Positions 45,570 through 55,230 are shown, counted from the stretch's first letter. The stretch is 64,000 nt of DNA from Dyadobacter diqingensis (GCF_024220585.1 NZ_JAMXKF010000004.1:186001-250000); one strand, 5' to 3'. The notes: a model not told the origin generated them from the letters alone. Program-made: numbers and translations.

Positions 45570-48500
45570 ATGTTTAGAAAGCTACAAAGTGCGTCGGCCT
45601 TAGGGTTGCTACTCATGTATGGAATTTTACCGGTTGGTAGTCAGAAGGTTCATGCCGGAAATCGTCTGAATTTCACGGAAAATCTGGTAGTGTCGGCAGA
45701 TGGAAAAAACAGGTCAAATTCTGTTTTTGATATTACGGGAAAGGTGACGGGAGATAATGGAGAAGAGCTTCCGGGTGTAAGCATTTTGCTGAAAGGAACA
45801 ACGACCGGTGCGACTTCGGACGTAAACGGATCGTACAAACTTACGATCCCGGCCGGGAATGCAACACTGGTTTTTTCTTACGTGGGTTATGTCAGCCAGG
45901 AAATTCAGGTGAACAACCGGTCGATTATTGATGTAAAACTTGTGACAGATACCAAAGCGCTGGAAGAAGTGGTGGTGGTAGGTTACGGTACGATGAAAAA
46001 GAGCGATGTAACAGGTGCAATTACCTCTGTAAAATCAAAAGATATTACGGCCATTCCGACAACGAATGCGCTACGGTCGCTGCAAGGAAAGGTTTCGGGG
46101 ATTGATATTACGCAAAGTTCCGGACAGCCGGGCGCGGATATTAATATCGTTTTGCGTGGAAATAGGTCGCTGAAAGCAGACAACAAGCCGCTGGTTTTGG
46201 TCGACGGAATTCCATACGGTTCGTTTATTGATATCAACCCGACGGATATCGCCTCGATTGAAGTTTTGAAGGATGTTGCTTCCACGGCCATTTACGGAAC
46301 CCGCGGTGCAAATGGAGTCATTATCATTACAACTAAAAAAGGGTCGTCAGGTAAATCCAGTTTGTCGTTCAATTCATATGTTTCGATGAACAAAAAAGCG
46401 CTTTACCCGCGCATGATGAACGGTGAAGAATATGCTCAGCAGAAACGTGAAGCCTACCGGACAACCAACGGTGATGTATACAGAAAAGATGAGGATATTT
46501 TTCAGGTAACGGAGTTACAATACCTCAAAGACAAACAATTTGAGGACTGGCAGAGTTATATTTTCCATAGCGGTCTGATGCAGAACTATGAGATCAATAT
46601 GACTGGCGGCAGTGAAAAAACCACTTTCGCAACGTCATTCGGTTATCAAAAGGATAAGGGATTGCTGCTTAATGATGTTTATCGCAGATTGAACGGAAAG
46701 ATTAGTGTTGACCATAAATTCAACAACCGGATCAGGGTGGGCGTGAGCGCCATTTATTCTTATAAAAATCAGGATAAACGGGATAACCCTTTGAACATGG
46801 CAAACAAAATTTTGCCGATCGCCAAAGCGTTCAACGACGACGGAACATTGATTCTGAATCCGGCGCCGGGTTACAGCGCGCAATTCACGCCGCTGGCGGA
46901 TGAGCAACCGGGCGTTTTTGTAAACAATATTGTTGATAAGCGTTTATTTTCTTCTGCGTATCTGGACGTGAAAATAACGAATGAGCTCTTCTTTAAATCT
47001 ACGATAGGTTTGGATTTCAGAGACTTCCGCAATGGATATTACAGAGGATATAACACGGTGGCGAACGCGGGGCGTAATTCTACTTCCGGTGTTGAGCTGG
47101 AAAATTATTTCAATTACACCTGGGAAAATACGCTTAATTATAATAAAACAATCGGAAACCATCAGATTCAGGGACTTTTGGGCACGAGTTCGCTGGGGAC
47201 CAAATTTGAAGAATATACTTCGTCGGGAAATAACCAGGCTTCTCCGATCACTTCCTTTCACGATCTAAATTCGAATACGATCTCCAAAGCCATTGGCAGT
47301 AAATTGAGAGAGACCAAAATTGCTTCGTTTTTTGGAAGGGTGAATTACAAGTTGAGCAACAAATATATTTTCCAGGCTTCGTTGCGTACGGACGGGTCTT
47401 CGGTATTGGCAGCCGGAAATAAATGGGGTTATTTTCCATCGGTTTCAGGGGCGTGGCGTGTGATCGAAGAGCCGTTTTTGCGGGATAGTAAAGTGGTCAA
47501 TGATTTGAAACTGCGTGTAAGCTGGGGGAAATCGGGTAATGCTGCTATTGATCCATATGCTACAAAAGGAGGTTTAGGATTGTCCGCTTATGCTTTTGGT
47601 ACGAGCGCTGCTTTCGGGTATTGGCCAAGTATCATTCCGAACCCAAACCTGACCTGGGAAACAACAGGAACCTGGAATGCCGGTATTGATTTTGGTTTAT
47701 TGGGTAATAAAATCTCGGGAACAATTGACGTGTATCGTTCAAGAACCAAGGATTTGCTGCTGCCAAGTTTGCTGCCAACGCACACCGGTTACAGTGAAAT
47801 TCTTGAAAACATCGGTCAGGTAGAAAACAAGGGTATCGAGTTGGCTATTACTTCTCAGAATCTCAACGCAAAATCTTTCAACTGGTCGACAGACTGGACT
47901 TTTACTGTAAACCGGGAAAAGATTATCGCACTGAACAGCGGGGTTACGCGTAATGAGGCCAGCAGCTGGTTCGTTGGCGAGCCAACAAAGGTGTTTTATA
48001 ATTACAAGAAAATCGGGATCTGGCAGCTTGGCGAAGAAGAAGCTGCTTTGAAATTCGGAAGTAATAAACCGGGTGATGTTAAGGTGGCTGATATCAACGG
48101 AAATGGCGTGGTTGATCCAGGTGACCGTACCACGTTCTCGCAGGTTCCGAAGTTTTCATTCGGGGTTAACAACCATTTTGAGTATAAAAATATTGATTTA
48201 AGTGTGTTTGTTTACGGCCGTATCGGGCATTACATCAACTACGAATACAACAGCAGCGCATACAAACCAAGTGCACTGGAAAACTCATCGAACGTAGACT
48301 ACTGGACACCAGAGAATCCGACCAATGCTTTTCCAAGACCGAACAGTTCGTATTCGACAACGAATTATCTGTATCAGACGACACTGGGTTATGTGAAAGG
48401 GTCTTTCGTGAAAATCAGAGATGTGTCATTGGGTTACAATATCCCTACTTCGCTGGTGAAGAGAATCGGGGTTGGCCGTGTGCGGGTTTATGGTACACTG

Positions 48501-48611
48501 CAAAACTATTTCACTTTCAGCAAGATCAAGGATTACGATCCTGAACGTGGCGGCGATTTGAGTTTCCCGCTTGTGAAGCAGATGATCTTTGGTGTAAACA
48601 TTGATTTTTAA
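45570..48611 (+). CDS. SusC-type TonB-dependent transporter (pectin-type locus)
   Basis: The 1013-residue protein has an atypical but hydrophobic N-terminal signal region (residues about 6-30), a carboxypeptidase-regulatory-like domain (ITGKVTGDNGEELPGVSILLKG), a TonB-box-like EEVVVVGYGTMKKSDVTGA, a plug domain (LVLVDGIPYG) and a long outer-membrane beta barrel ending in IFGVNIDF. It lacks the STN domain of the other SusC in this window, so it is regulated differently, perhaps by the nearby AraC protein. SusD and GH28 genes follow on the same strand. Together they suggest uptake of a galacturonic-acid-containing oligosaccharide. Confidence 0.95.
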   Translation: MFRKLQSASALGLLLMYGILPVGSQKVHAGNRLNFTENLVVSADGKNRSNSVFDITGKVTGDNGEELPGVSILLKGTTTGATSDVNGSYKLTIPAGNATLVFSYVGYVSQEIQVNNRSIIDVKLVTDTKALEEVVVVGYGTMKKSDVTGAITSVKSKDITAIPTTNALRSLQGKVSGIDITQSSGQPGADINIVLRGNRSLKADNKPLVLVDGIPYGSFIDINPTDIASIEVLKDVASTAIYGTRGANGVIIITTKKGSSGKSSLSFNSYVSMNKKALYPRMMNGEEYAQQKREAYRTTNGDVYRKDEDIFQVTELQYLKDKQFEDWQSYIFHSGLMQNYEINMTGGSEKTTFATSFGYQKDKGLLLNDVYRRLNGKISVDHKFNNRIRVGVSAIYSYKNQDKRDNPLNMANKILPIAKAFNDDGTLILNPAPGYSAQFTPLADEQPGVFVNNIVDKRLFSSAYLDVKITNELFFKSTIGLDFRDFRNGYYRGYNTVANAGRNSTSGVELENYFNYTWENTLNYNKTIGNHQIQGLLGTSSLGTKFEEYTSSGNNQASPITSFHDLNSNTISKAIGSKLRETKIASFFGRVNYKLSNKYIFQASLRTDGSSVLAAGNKWGYFPSVSGAWRVIEEPFLRDSKVVNDLKLRVSWGKSGNAAIDPYATKGGLGLSAYAFGTSAAFGYWPSIIPNPNLTWETTGTWNAGIDFGLLGNKISGTIDVYRSRTKDLLLPSLLPTHTGYSEILENIGQVENKGIELAITSQNLNAKSFNWSTDWTFTVNREKIIALNSGVTRNEASSWFVGEPTKVFYNYKKIGIWQLGEEEAALKFGSNKPGDVKVADINGNGVVDPGDRTTFSQVPKFSFGVNNHFEYKNIDLSVFVYGRIGHYINYEYNSSAYKPSALENSSNVDYWTPENPTNAFPRPNSSYSTTNYLYQTTLGYVKGSFVKIRDVSLGYNIPTSLVKRIGVGRVRVYGTLQNYFTFSKIKDYDPERGGDLSFPLVKQMIFGVNIDF

Positions 48612-48668
48612 TCATTCGGGTAAATGAATCCTGAGATGAATTATTGAAATTTTAAAACAGACATTCCA

Positions 48669-50351
48669 ATGAAAATCAAAATAGCGGCCTTGTTGATGGC
48701 TTTTTCGCTTGCCGGGCTTACTTCCTGCGAAGATTATCTTTCCGAAACCAATAAAAGCGGCCTGACCGAAGACCCGTTTTTTCAAACCGAACTCGGCATT
48801 ACAGCGGCGGTGAACGCATCCTATTCCGGAACCAGGTTATGGTATGGAAAAGAATTTCCATCCGCATTTGCAGAAACAGGAACTGATCTTTTCCTTAGGG
48901 GAGGAGATAACAAAGCCAACCAGATTTCGGATTATTCCGTGGACTTAAATGGTGCTCAGACCAATCTTAAAGACTATTGGGCGCATTTGTACAAAGCACT
49001 GAACACCTGTAATACCGCTCTCAAACTGCTTCCCGCACCAGTTTTAAGTGAAGCACTGAACAAACAATATGAAGGAGAAGTCAGGTTTTTGCGGGCTCAT
49101 TATCTCTGGCTGATTACCGAAACCTGGGGTGATGTTGTATTGTCGACGGAACCGACGATCGGTGTGGTGACAACAGCAAAAAGATCCAGTGTTGAAGAGT
49201 TTTATAAAGTGATTTTTGCAGATCTGGATATCGCGATCGCAAATCTGGCGCCAACCAAATCGACCACCGGACGTATCACGCAGGATGTGGCCAAGGCTTT
49301 TAAAGCCAGAATGTCGCTGACCCGTGCCAGTGCAACCAATAACGCTGCGATGTACGCGCAGGCTGCGACCTTGGCGAAGGAGGTTATTGCCTCGGGGCGG
49401 TACTCCTTGTTTGCGGACTTTAAATCGCTTTGGGATATGAAAAACGCAGAAGGCGGAGCAAACTCGGAGGTGGTGTATTATGTCAATTACACCAACGACG
49501 ATACCATGAACGGAGATTACGACGCGGCTGCCGGCAAGGGCAATAACAGTCATTTGCATTTTATCATGGTGTACGACAAGCAGCCGGGCATGGAGCGTTC
49601 TGTCGCTTATGGCCGTCCGTACCAGCGTTATGTCCCGACTTTGCATTTACTCGATTTGTTTAACGAAAACGTCGATCAGCGTTATGCAGGGACTTTCCAA
49701 ACGGTCTGGAAAGCGAACATGGCGAACCTGAAAGCCGGTGCTGTTAACGGGTATCCGAAAATGGCTTTGGGTGATACTTCGATGGTTTTCCTGAAAACAG
49801 TTGCTACCCCTGAACAAACGGCTAATGCGTCTGGTCGTTATAAAATCTTCGACCGCAATACGATGTATAAGACTGATGGGACACTCTTGCTGAGATCGCA
49901 GTTTATTCAAATGAGCAAATTTATGGATCCGACGCGTTTGACTGCTAATCAGGAGTGGAGCGCTCGTGACGGTTTCGTCATCCGAATTGCAGAAATGTAC
50001 CTGATCGCGGCGGAAGCTTTGATGAATACGAACCCAACGGAGGCCTTGAAGTTTATGAACGATCTTCGTAAAAAACGCGCCATTGCCGGTAAAGAAGCCG
50101 ATATGGAAATCACGGCAAAAGACCTGACAATAGATTTTATTCTGGATGAACGCGCCCGTGAACTGTCTGGTGAATTGTTCCGCTGGTATGACCTGAAACG
50201 TACCGGGAAACTGGTAAGTTACGTTCAAAAATACAATATGGATGCCAAAGCAAACATTAAGGAAACGCATAACTTGCGTCCGATTCCTCAGGTTCAGCTG
50301 GATGCGGTGACGAACAAGGAAGAATTTAAACAGAATCCGGGGTACAACTGA
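48669..50351 (+). CDS. SusD/RagB family lipoprotein (pectin-type locus)
   Basis: The 560-residue lipoprotein has lipobox LTSC (Cys20) and the SusD pattern: SEDPFFQ-like opening (GLTEDPFFQTELGITAAVNASYSG), the helical TPR motif VRFLRAHYLWLITETWGDV and the C-terminal DERARELSGELFRWYDLKRTG motif. The substrate is captured at the surface above the SusC barrel encoded 57 bp upstream. The GH28 gene follows after a strong hairpin. Confidence 0.95.
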   Translation: MKIKIAALLMAFSLAGLTSCEDYLSETNKSGLTEDPFFQTELGITAAVNASYSGTRLWYGKEFPSAFAETGTDLFLRGGDNKANQISDYSVDLNGAQTNLKDYWAHLYKALNTCNTALKLLPAPVLSEALNKQYEGEVRFLRAHYLWLITETWGDVVLSTEPTIGVVTTAKRSSVEEFYKVIFADLDIAIANLAPTKSTTGRITQDVAKAFKARMSLTRASATNNAAMYAQAATLAKEVIASGRYSLFADFKSLWDMKNAEGGANSEVVYYVNYTNDDTMNGDYDAAAGKGNNSHLHFIMVYDKQPGMERSVAYGRPYQRYVPTLHLLDLFNENVDQRYAGTFQTVWKANMANLKAGAVNGYPKMALGDTSMVFLKTVATPEQTANASGRYKIFDRNTMYKTDGTLLLRSQFIQMSKFMDPTRLTANQEWSARDGFVIRIAEMYLIAAEALMNTNPTEALKFMNDLRKKRAIAGKEADMEITAKDLTIDFILDERARELSGELFRWYDLKRTGKLVSYVQKYNMDAKANIKETHNLRPIPQVQLDAVTNKEEFKQNPGYN

Positions 50352-50375
50352 TCTGTTTGAAAAGATAACATCTGC

Positions 50376-50420
50376 CAACTGATTTCGCTGCGTTTCCGGA
50401 CTCAGCGAAATCAGTTGTTT
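50376..50420 (+). terminator. Hairpin between SusD and GH28 genes (possible attenuator)
   Basis: Arms CAACTGATTTCGCTG (50376-50390) and CAGCGAAATCAGTTG (50403-50417) form a 15-bp perfect stem with a 12-nt loop, followed by only a short T-run (TTT). It could end part of the SusCD transcript and so lower GH28 expression. Confidence 0.6.
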
Positions 50421-50422
50421 AC

Positions 50423-50438
50423 ATGGAGTTAACTCCAT
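50423..50438. promoter_or_regulatory. Perfect 16-bp palindrome before GH28
   Basis: ATGGAGTTAACTCCAT is fully self-complementary and lies 24 bp before the GH28 start, just past the hairpin. It may be an operator for a dimeric regulator. I see no second copy in the window. Confidence 0.35.
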
Positions 50439-50462
50439 AAAACGCTTAATCCCATGTTTAGC

Positions 50463-51710
50463 ATGAAGAAATTACTATTATTTGCCTGTTTGAGTATTGC
50501 TGCTTTCACCGCTCAATCGCAGGATTATGACATAACCCAGTATGGTGTAGGTATCGATAGCACTAAGTTGAGCACGCGCGCTATTCAGGCCGTGATCGAC
50601 AAGGCGCATGCCAGTGGGGGAGGTACGATTGTCATTCCCAAGGGAGTGTATCTTAGCGGTGCCTTGTTTTTTAAGCCTAAAACGACATTGAAATTGCTGG
50701 AAGGTGCGGTATTGAAAGGTTCTGACAATATTGCCGATTATCCGCTGATCCCGTCACGGATGGAAGGAAGAAGTCTGGATTATTACGCTGCCCTGGTGAA
50801 TGCCTATAAGGTTGATAATTTTAGCATTTCAGGTCCGGGGACCATTAATGGCAATGGCTTGCGGTTTTGGAAATCATTTTGGGCACACAGGGACTCGCTG
50901 AGAGCGGTTGGAAAACAGACCACCAATCTGGAAGTTCATAGGCCGCGCCTGCTTTTTATCTGGGGATGTGCCAACGTAAATATCCAGAATGTCAAACTGC
51001 ACAACGCCGGTTTCTGGACGACGCATTTGTATCAGTGCAGCAATGTGCTGATCGAAAATTGTGATATCCGCTCGCCTTTCAAACCCGTCGCGGCACCGAG
51101 TACCGATGGCGTCGATATTGATGTTTGTAAAAAGGTTACGGTCCGGAATTGTTACATTTCTGTCAATGACGATGCGATTGTGATCAAAGGCGGAAAGGGA
51201 CCAGATGCACATAAGTTGCCCGAAAATGGCATTGTGGAGGATATTCTGGTGGAGAATTGCACCTTCGGCGCCGCGCATGCGACCCTGACACTGGGAAGCG
51301 AGAGTATCCATGCCAGAAATATTACCATGCGGAACTGCAAAGTAGATAACAATTGTCCTATTTTAAAATTGAAAATGAGGCCGGATACTTATCAGATCTT
51401 TGAAAATATAACGGTGAGCGATATCACTGGCACCTGCGGGACGATTATCGAAATCAAGCCGTGGACGCAATTTTTTGATCTGGGTGACAGCAAGGAGAAA
51501 CCGTATGGCAATGTTCACAATGTCACCATGTCCAATATCAAAGTGACGTGTCAGCGTTTTGGAGACCTTGAAGGAAATCCTTCCGATAAAGTTTCCGATA
51601 TCGTTTTCAAAAATATCGAGGCTAACGCACAGGTTACTTTGCAAAGCAAATATCAGGGTATAAAAGCGGAGAACGTGTTAATCAACGGAAAGTCATTGGT
51701 TATCAAATAG
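50463..51710 (+). CDS. GH28 family glycoside hydrolase (polygalacturonase-like)
   Basis: The protein is 415 residues from the ATG at 50463 (MKKLLLFACLSIAAFTAQSQ, a good signal peptide); an ATG at 50454 adds three residues. It is a right-handed beta-helix of family GH28: an N-terminal ITQYGVGIDSTKLSTRAIQA opening, STDGVDID and NDDAIVIKGG with the three family aspartates, then AAHATLTLGSE in place of the usual GHG motif, and KLKMRPDT in the region of the usual R-x-K. This pattern fits the GSE/KMRPDT branch rather than classic endo-polygalacturonases. It probably cleaves a galacturonic acid linkage in pectin or rhamnogalacturonan oligosaccharides in the periplasm. Exact specificity is inferred. 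Confidence 0.88.
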   Translation: MKKLLLFACLSIAAFTAQSQDYDITQYGVGIDSTKLSTRAIQAVIDKAHASGGGTIVIPKGVYLSGALFFKPKTTLKLLEGAVLKGSDNIADYPLIPSRMEGRSLDYYAALVNAYKVDNFSISGPGTINGNGLRFWKSFWAHRDSLRAVGKQTTNLEVHRPRLLFIWGCANVNIQNVKLHNAGFWTTHLYQCSNVLIENCDIRSPFKPVAAPSTDGVDIDVCKKVTVRNCYISVNDDAIVIKGGKGPDAHKLPENGIVEDILVENCTFGAAHATLTLGSESIHARNITMRNCKVDNNCPILKLKMRPDTYQIFENITVSDITGTCGTIIEIKPWTQFFDLGDSKEKPYGNVHNVTMSNIKVTCQRFGDLEGNPSDKVSDIVFKNIEANAQVTLQSKYQGIKAENVLINGKSLVIK

Positions 51711-51721
51711 GGAAGCCAAAT

Positions 51722-51758
51722 TTTGGAGATTCAGTAAGGTCACTGAATCTCCGAAAAT
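51722..51758. terminator. Bidirectional terminator after GH28
   Basis: Arms GGAGATTCAGT and ACTGAATCTCC form an 11-bp stem with a 6-nt loop, flanked by TTTT and AAAA, between the converging GH28 and AraC genes. Confidence 0.75.
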
Positions 51759-51764
51759 ATGTTT

Positions 51765-52679
51765 TTAATTAAATGACTGTCGGTATTCCAAAGGCGTTGT
51801 TTTTACCTTGTTTTTAAATAGTTTGCTAAATGACTGCGGATGTTCAAAACCGAGTTCATAAGCGATTTCACTTACCGATAAACTGGTCGTAGACAACCTT
51901 TCTTTTGCCTTTTCGATCAGTTTGTCGTGTATATGCTGCTGAGTGCTTTGTCCGGTCAGCACTTTCAATAATCCACTCAGATAATTGGGCGATACATGTA
52001 ACGTTTCGGCGATGTAGTGGACAGTAGGAAGGCCCTGCTTCGCCAGATTGTCGCTGTTGAAATAGTCGGAAAGAATTTCTTCCAGACGGTTCAGTATCTT
52101 ATGATTGGAGATTTTTCGGGTAATAAACTGGCGCTGATAAAACCGCTCGGAATAGGTCAGCAACAATTCAAGCTGAGCAATGATAACATCCTGGCTGAAC
52201 CTGTCGATATTGGCATGGTATTCCTGTTCAATATTCTGAATAATTCCGGCGATCGTCGTTTCCTCTTTTTCTGAAAGGTGCAGTGCCTCATGTACCGAAT
52301 AACTGAAAAATTCATACTGTTTGATTTTCTGAGCCAGCGGGGTATTCCAGAGAAAATCGGGATGAACAAGTAATGACCATCCCGAATGTTTTATTTCTCC
52401 GTCCGCTTCAATGGAAAAAACCTGCCCTGGCGAAATGAAAAACATGATACCTTCGTCAAAATCATAAGCCTGCTGACCGTATTTCATCTTGGCGTTAAAA
52501 CTTCTTTTCAGCGCGATGGAGTAAAAATTATTGACGATGCTTCGCGGCTCGTCCTCACGCAGCCGTTTCACATCCGCAAAATTGACCACGCTGATCAGCG
52601 GGTGTTCCGGTTTGGGCAGGTGCCTGAACTGATGCCATTCAGCAATCGTTTTGATTCGGATTGGTTCCATGTTTGCCAT
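51765..52679 (-). CDS. AraC family transcriptional regulator
   Basis: The 304-residue protein has an N-terminal cupin-like sensor (about 20-120) and a C-terminal AraC DNA-binding domain: TVHYIAETLHVSPNYLSGLLK and SVSEIAYELGFEHPQSFSKLFK. It lies 16 bp downstream of the NmrA-like gene on the same strand, so the two are probably co-transcribed. It also converges on the GH28 gene. Whether it controls the SusCD/GH28 locus or the reductase is not shown by the sequence. Confidence 0.9.
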   Translation of the reverse strand: MANMEPIRIKTIAEWHQFRHLPKPEHPLISVVNFADVKRLREDEPRSIVNNFYSIALKRSFNAKMKYGQQAYDFDEGIMFFISPGQVFSIEADGEIKHSGWSLLVHPDFLWNTPLAQKIKQYEFFSYSVHEALHLSEKEETTIAGIIQNIEQEYHANIDRFSQDVIIAQLELLLTYSERFYQRQFITRKISNHKILNRLEEILSDYFNSDNLAKQGLPTVHYIAETLHVSPNYLSGLLKVLTGQSTQQHIHDKLIEKAKERLSTTSLSVSEIAYELGFEHPQSFSKLFKNKVKTTPLEYRQSFN

Positions 52680-52695
52680 TTTCCAAGGTAGCTAA

Positions 52696-53589
52696 TTATT
52701 TAAAAACGACGGCAAATTCTTTTGCGAAATCCGCCAGTTTTACCTTTCCCATCACGGCCGGTTTGTTGCGGTAATAATCTTCCGACAAGAGACCGCTATG
52801 CAGGGCGGCGTACATTTCAACGAGACCGGCTGCAATAACCGGATTCATTCCAGCCGTTACAAGGGCACCTAACGTTTGCTCATCGCTGATGAGTGTCCAT
52901 GTCAGATCCTGCTGCCCGATAGCCTTTCCCAAAATCGTAGCAGTTTCGGTACCAGAAAGTTCCTGGCTTACCACATAGCGGATTTTCCTTCCGGCAAACG
53001 GTGTAACCAGTTCTTCGGCGATCGCAGCAGCAATATCGATGGGAGAAACCCAGGGTATGAGATCGTCTGCTCCGTAGTTCGCAGCAATAAAACCGGCTTT
53101 TTTGATCATATCGACATAACCGAACAAATTGTAGTAGAATGATGTCGGACGCATGTGCACAATGGAAATCTCGGGAGACAGCGCGTTCAGGATTTGTTCG
53201 ACGTTGTGCGCACCAGTCAGAATCCCGTTTCCTTTGTCTAAATGAGCACCGATACTGCTGAGGTTAACCACCCGTTTCACCCCGGACTGCTGAATGGCCT
53301 GCGCATAGTTCCTGCCCAGTTTTCGATAATAATCAATCAGATCAAGGTTATGGTCGAAATAGTTATTGGGCGGCACCATGGAATAAACGGCGTCTGCTCC
53401 GGTAAAAGTGTTTACCAGAAAATCCACATCTTCCAGTGATCCGATGGCTGCGGTAGCTCCCAGCGTTTCAATCTCATTTTGTTTATCGGATTTGCTGCTG
53501 ATTACTGTCAACTCATGCCCTTTTTGTACTAATTCTTCGGTCAGTGGTTTGCTGATATTTCCTAAGGAACCTGTTATTACAATTTTCAT
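52696..53589 (-). CDS. NmrA-like NAD(P)-binding protein
   Basis: The protein is 297 residues from the start at 53589 (MKIVITGSLGNISKPLTEEL), which places the nucleotide-binding GSLGNISK-type motif at the N-terminus as usual; an in-frame ATG at 53616 adds nine polar residues. It is an atypical short-chain dehydrogenase of the NmrA/QOR2 group, which bind NAD(P)H and may act as redox sensors or quinone reductases. The GSLEDVDFL and VYSMVPPNNYFD segments fit this group. It lies directly upstream of the AraC gene in the same direction. Confidence 0.88.
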   Translation of the reverse strand: MKIVITGSLGNISKPLTEELVQKGHELTVISSKSDKQNEIETLGATAAIGSLEDVDFLVNTFTGADAVYSMVPPNNYFDHNLDLIDYYRKLGRNYAQAIQQSGVKRVVNLSSIGAHLDKGNGILTGAHNVEQILNALSPEISIVHMRPTSFYYNLFGYVDMIKKAGFIAANYGADDLIPWVSPIDIAAAIAEELVTPFAGRKIRYVVSQELSGTETATILGKAIGQQDLTWTLISDEQTLGALVTAGMNPVIAAGLVEMYAALHSGLLSEDYYRNKPAVMGKVKLADFAKEFAVVFK

Positions 53590-53744
53590 TTTTCTTTTGT
53601 TTGTTTGATGTTGCAAAGTTCCGCCACAGCAAACAAGGAGGCGTAGCTGAATCTACTTTTGTTGTAGTCGAATGCAGGGTGTTCCAGTTTAGTTGTCAGT
53701 TGTCTCTTTTCTGTGTTAACAGCAACCACTGACGAATGGATTAT

Positions 53745-53823
53745 CGAAACGTCCCGTCGGGACGTCTCGTTGGTAGTAAGGACAATTGGAGAGCGGTAAG
53801 CCTCGTTCCGTAGGAACGTTTCG
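53745..53823. repeat. 79-bp element with imperfect terminal inverted repeats and two internal hairpins
   Basis: The ends CGAAACGTCCC and GGAACGTTTCG are inverted repeats with one mismatch. Inside each end is a short-loop hairpin (ACGTCCCG/CGGGACGT and CGTTCC/GGAACG). It lies in the gap between the NmrA-like and acyltransferase genes and resembles a REP-type or miniature transposable element. No copy was noticed elsewhere in the window. Confidence 0.5.
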
Positions 53824-53868
53824 TGATTATATGGACCGTCAAAAATACCTGTTGGATATTGTGCATTG

Positions 53869-55026
53869 TTAAAGAACTTTGTTAACGCCGGGAATTCTAA
53901 CAACAATATATCCCAATAGAAAGCTCAATGCCACGCCAACAGGCCCGACAATTAAAAATTTAAGTGCAGGATCAATCGGCCAGCTCTTTGCGATTAAAGA
54001 TAGCGATATTAACACAAGAGGGTGTAAAATATACACCCCAAAAGAACAACGCGCCAGCGCGGTTAAAAATGGAGACGTTGTATTCCAGTACCGTTTTCCA
54101 AAGCAGATTAAGGCAGTAGAAATCGTAAAACCGGTGAGCTGTTCCCAGCTCGCATACAACAGAGATTCTGGATGGAAGCCGCCGCTAAACCATCCCAGAG
54201 CACTGTCAAACACAAATTTGAATGTGTAAATAACCGGAAAACCGATCAGAATTAAACAAGCGGTGATGGTCGCCGATTTTTTGTATCGCGAATATTCCAG
54301 CTGATCCAGCCACTTGCTATTGGCCGCAATGAGACCAAATGTAAACATCGCAATGTATTGTGGGAAGTGCCCGAGTTGAAAACCAAATGGACTCAAAACC
54401 CATCCCACGGGAAAGATAATTCTGACTAAAAAGCTCACGAAACCAATCGCTATTGCAACCAATAAAATCCTGTTGACAGAAGGTAATTTCCATATTTCAG
54501 TTTCGGAAGTCAGAAACCGCCGTATTAAAATGTAAACTCCGGTAAACAGCAAAAGAGCCAGCACAAACCACATAACGCCAAAACTTATCCAGCCATCGTA
54601 TCCGGATAGAAATTGTAAAAACGTGATATAATGCTCCCCTCCATAGTAATAAACCAGATAATCCATGATAGGCGAGAGAATGAAAGAGTAAAAAAACAGC
54701 GGAATGCCGAAGCGCAGAAGACGATCTTTGATGAATACAGCGGTACCTTTTTTATTCAGAGAAGAGGGAATAAACAACGCCGACAGAAAGAAGAAAAATC
54801 CCATAAAAAATGCCTGGTTGGTTGACACGAAAATGGTCATGGGAATGATTGCGCCGGCGTTTGCGGTTTTTTCGGAATAATACCATGATCCCGGTCCGCC
54901 GTATGTTACGCAGGCATGATGCAAGATCACCAAGGCAGTCAGTATTACTTTTAAATTATCAATATAAACGACTTTATTTTTCGGCTGTTTTTGCAGGGTT
55001 GCCGGTTCTTTTGCAATGACTGACAT
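53869..55026 (-). CDS. Acyltransferase family membrane protein (OpgC/acyltransferase 3 type)
   Basis: The 385-residue protein has about ten membrane spans and the acyltransferase-3 opening YIDNLKVILTALVILHHACVTYGGPGSWYY, with the conserved His near residue 41. It resembles glucan-biosynthesis (OpgC-like) and related O-acyltransferases that modify polysaccharides or small molecules in the inner membrane. The C-terminus continues into further spans. No partner biosynthesis genes are adjacent. The 5' side opens into the tandem-repeat region. Confidence 0.88.
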   Translation of the reverse strand: MSVIAKEPATLQKQPKNKVVYIDNLKVILTALVILHHACVTYGGPGSWYYSEKTANAGAIIPMTIFVSTNQAFFMGFFFFLSALFIPSSLNKKGTAVFIKDRLLRFGIPLFFYSFILSPIMDYLVYYYGGEHYITFLQFLSGYDGWISFGVMWFVLALLLFTGVYILIRRFLTSETEIWKLPSVNRILLVAIAIGFVSFLVRIIFPVGWVLSPFGFQLGHFPQYIAMFTFGLIAANSKWLDQLEYSRYKKSATITACLILIGFPVIYTFKFVFDSALGWFSGGFHPESLLYASWEQLTGFTISTALICFGKRYWNTTSPFLTALARCSFGVYILHPLVLISLSLIAKSWPIDPALKFLIVGPVGVALSFLLGYIVVRIPGVNKVL

Positions 55027-55230
55027 TAGATATTGATCTGTTTATATGGAATAGAAAATCGACAGCTTTTTAGTTTGATGCACTTTTTGAGTTGGAGGTT
55101 GCATGACGTTGTTTTAAATGCAGTTTTTAGGTTATGTGACGTAATGAGTTTATGCTATGCGTGATGTTGTGTAGTGAAGTTATGCGGCGGTGAAGTTACG
55201 GTGGTGTTATGTGTCGTTATGGCGTCGTTA
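55027..55230. repeat. Degenerate sequence leading into the tandem repeat
   Basis: This segment contains imperfect copies of GTTATG-rich subunits (variants of GTTATGCGGCG and GGTGTTATG) that resemble the last 30 bp of each 180-bp repeat unit. It may be an older, decayed part of the array and should also hold the acyltransferase promoter. Confidence 0.4.

Noticed and set aside
49647-50438. 263-codon minus-strand open frame inside the SusD gene
   Set aside because: It lies entirely opposite the well-supported SusD reading frame and shows no recognisable protein character.
53586-53906. 106-codon minus-strand frame across the inverted-repeat element
   Set aside because: It runs through the 79-bp hairpin element and has no protein-like pattern.
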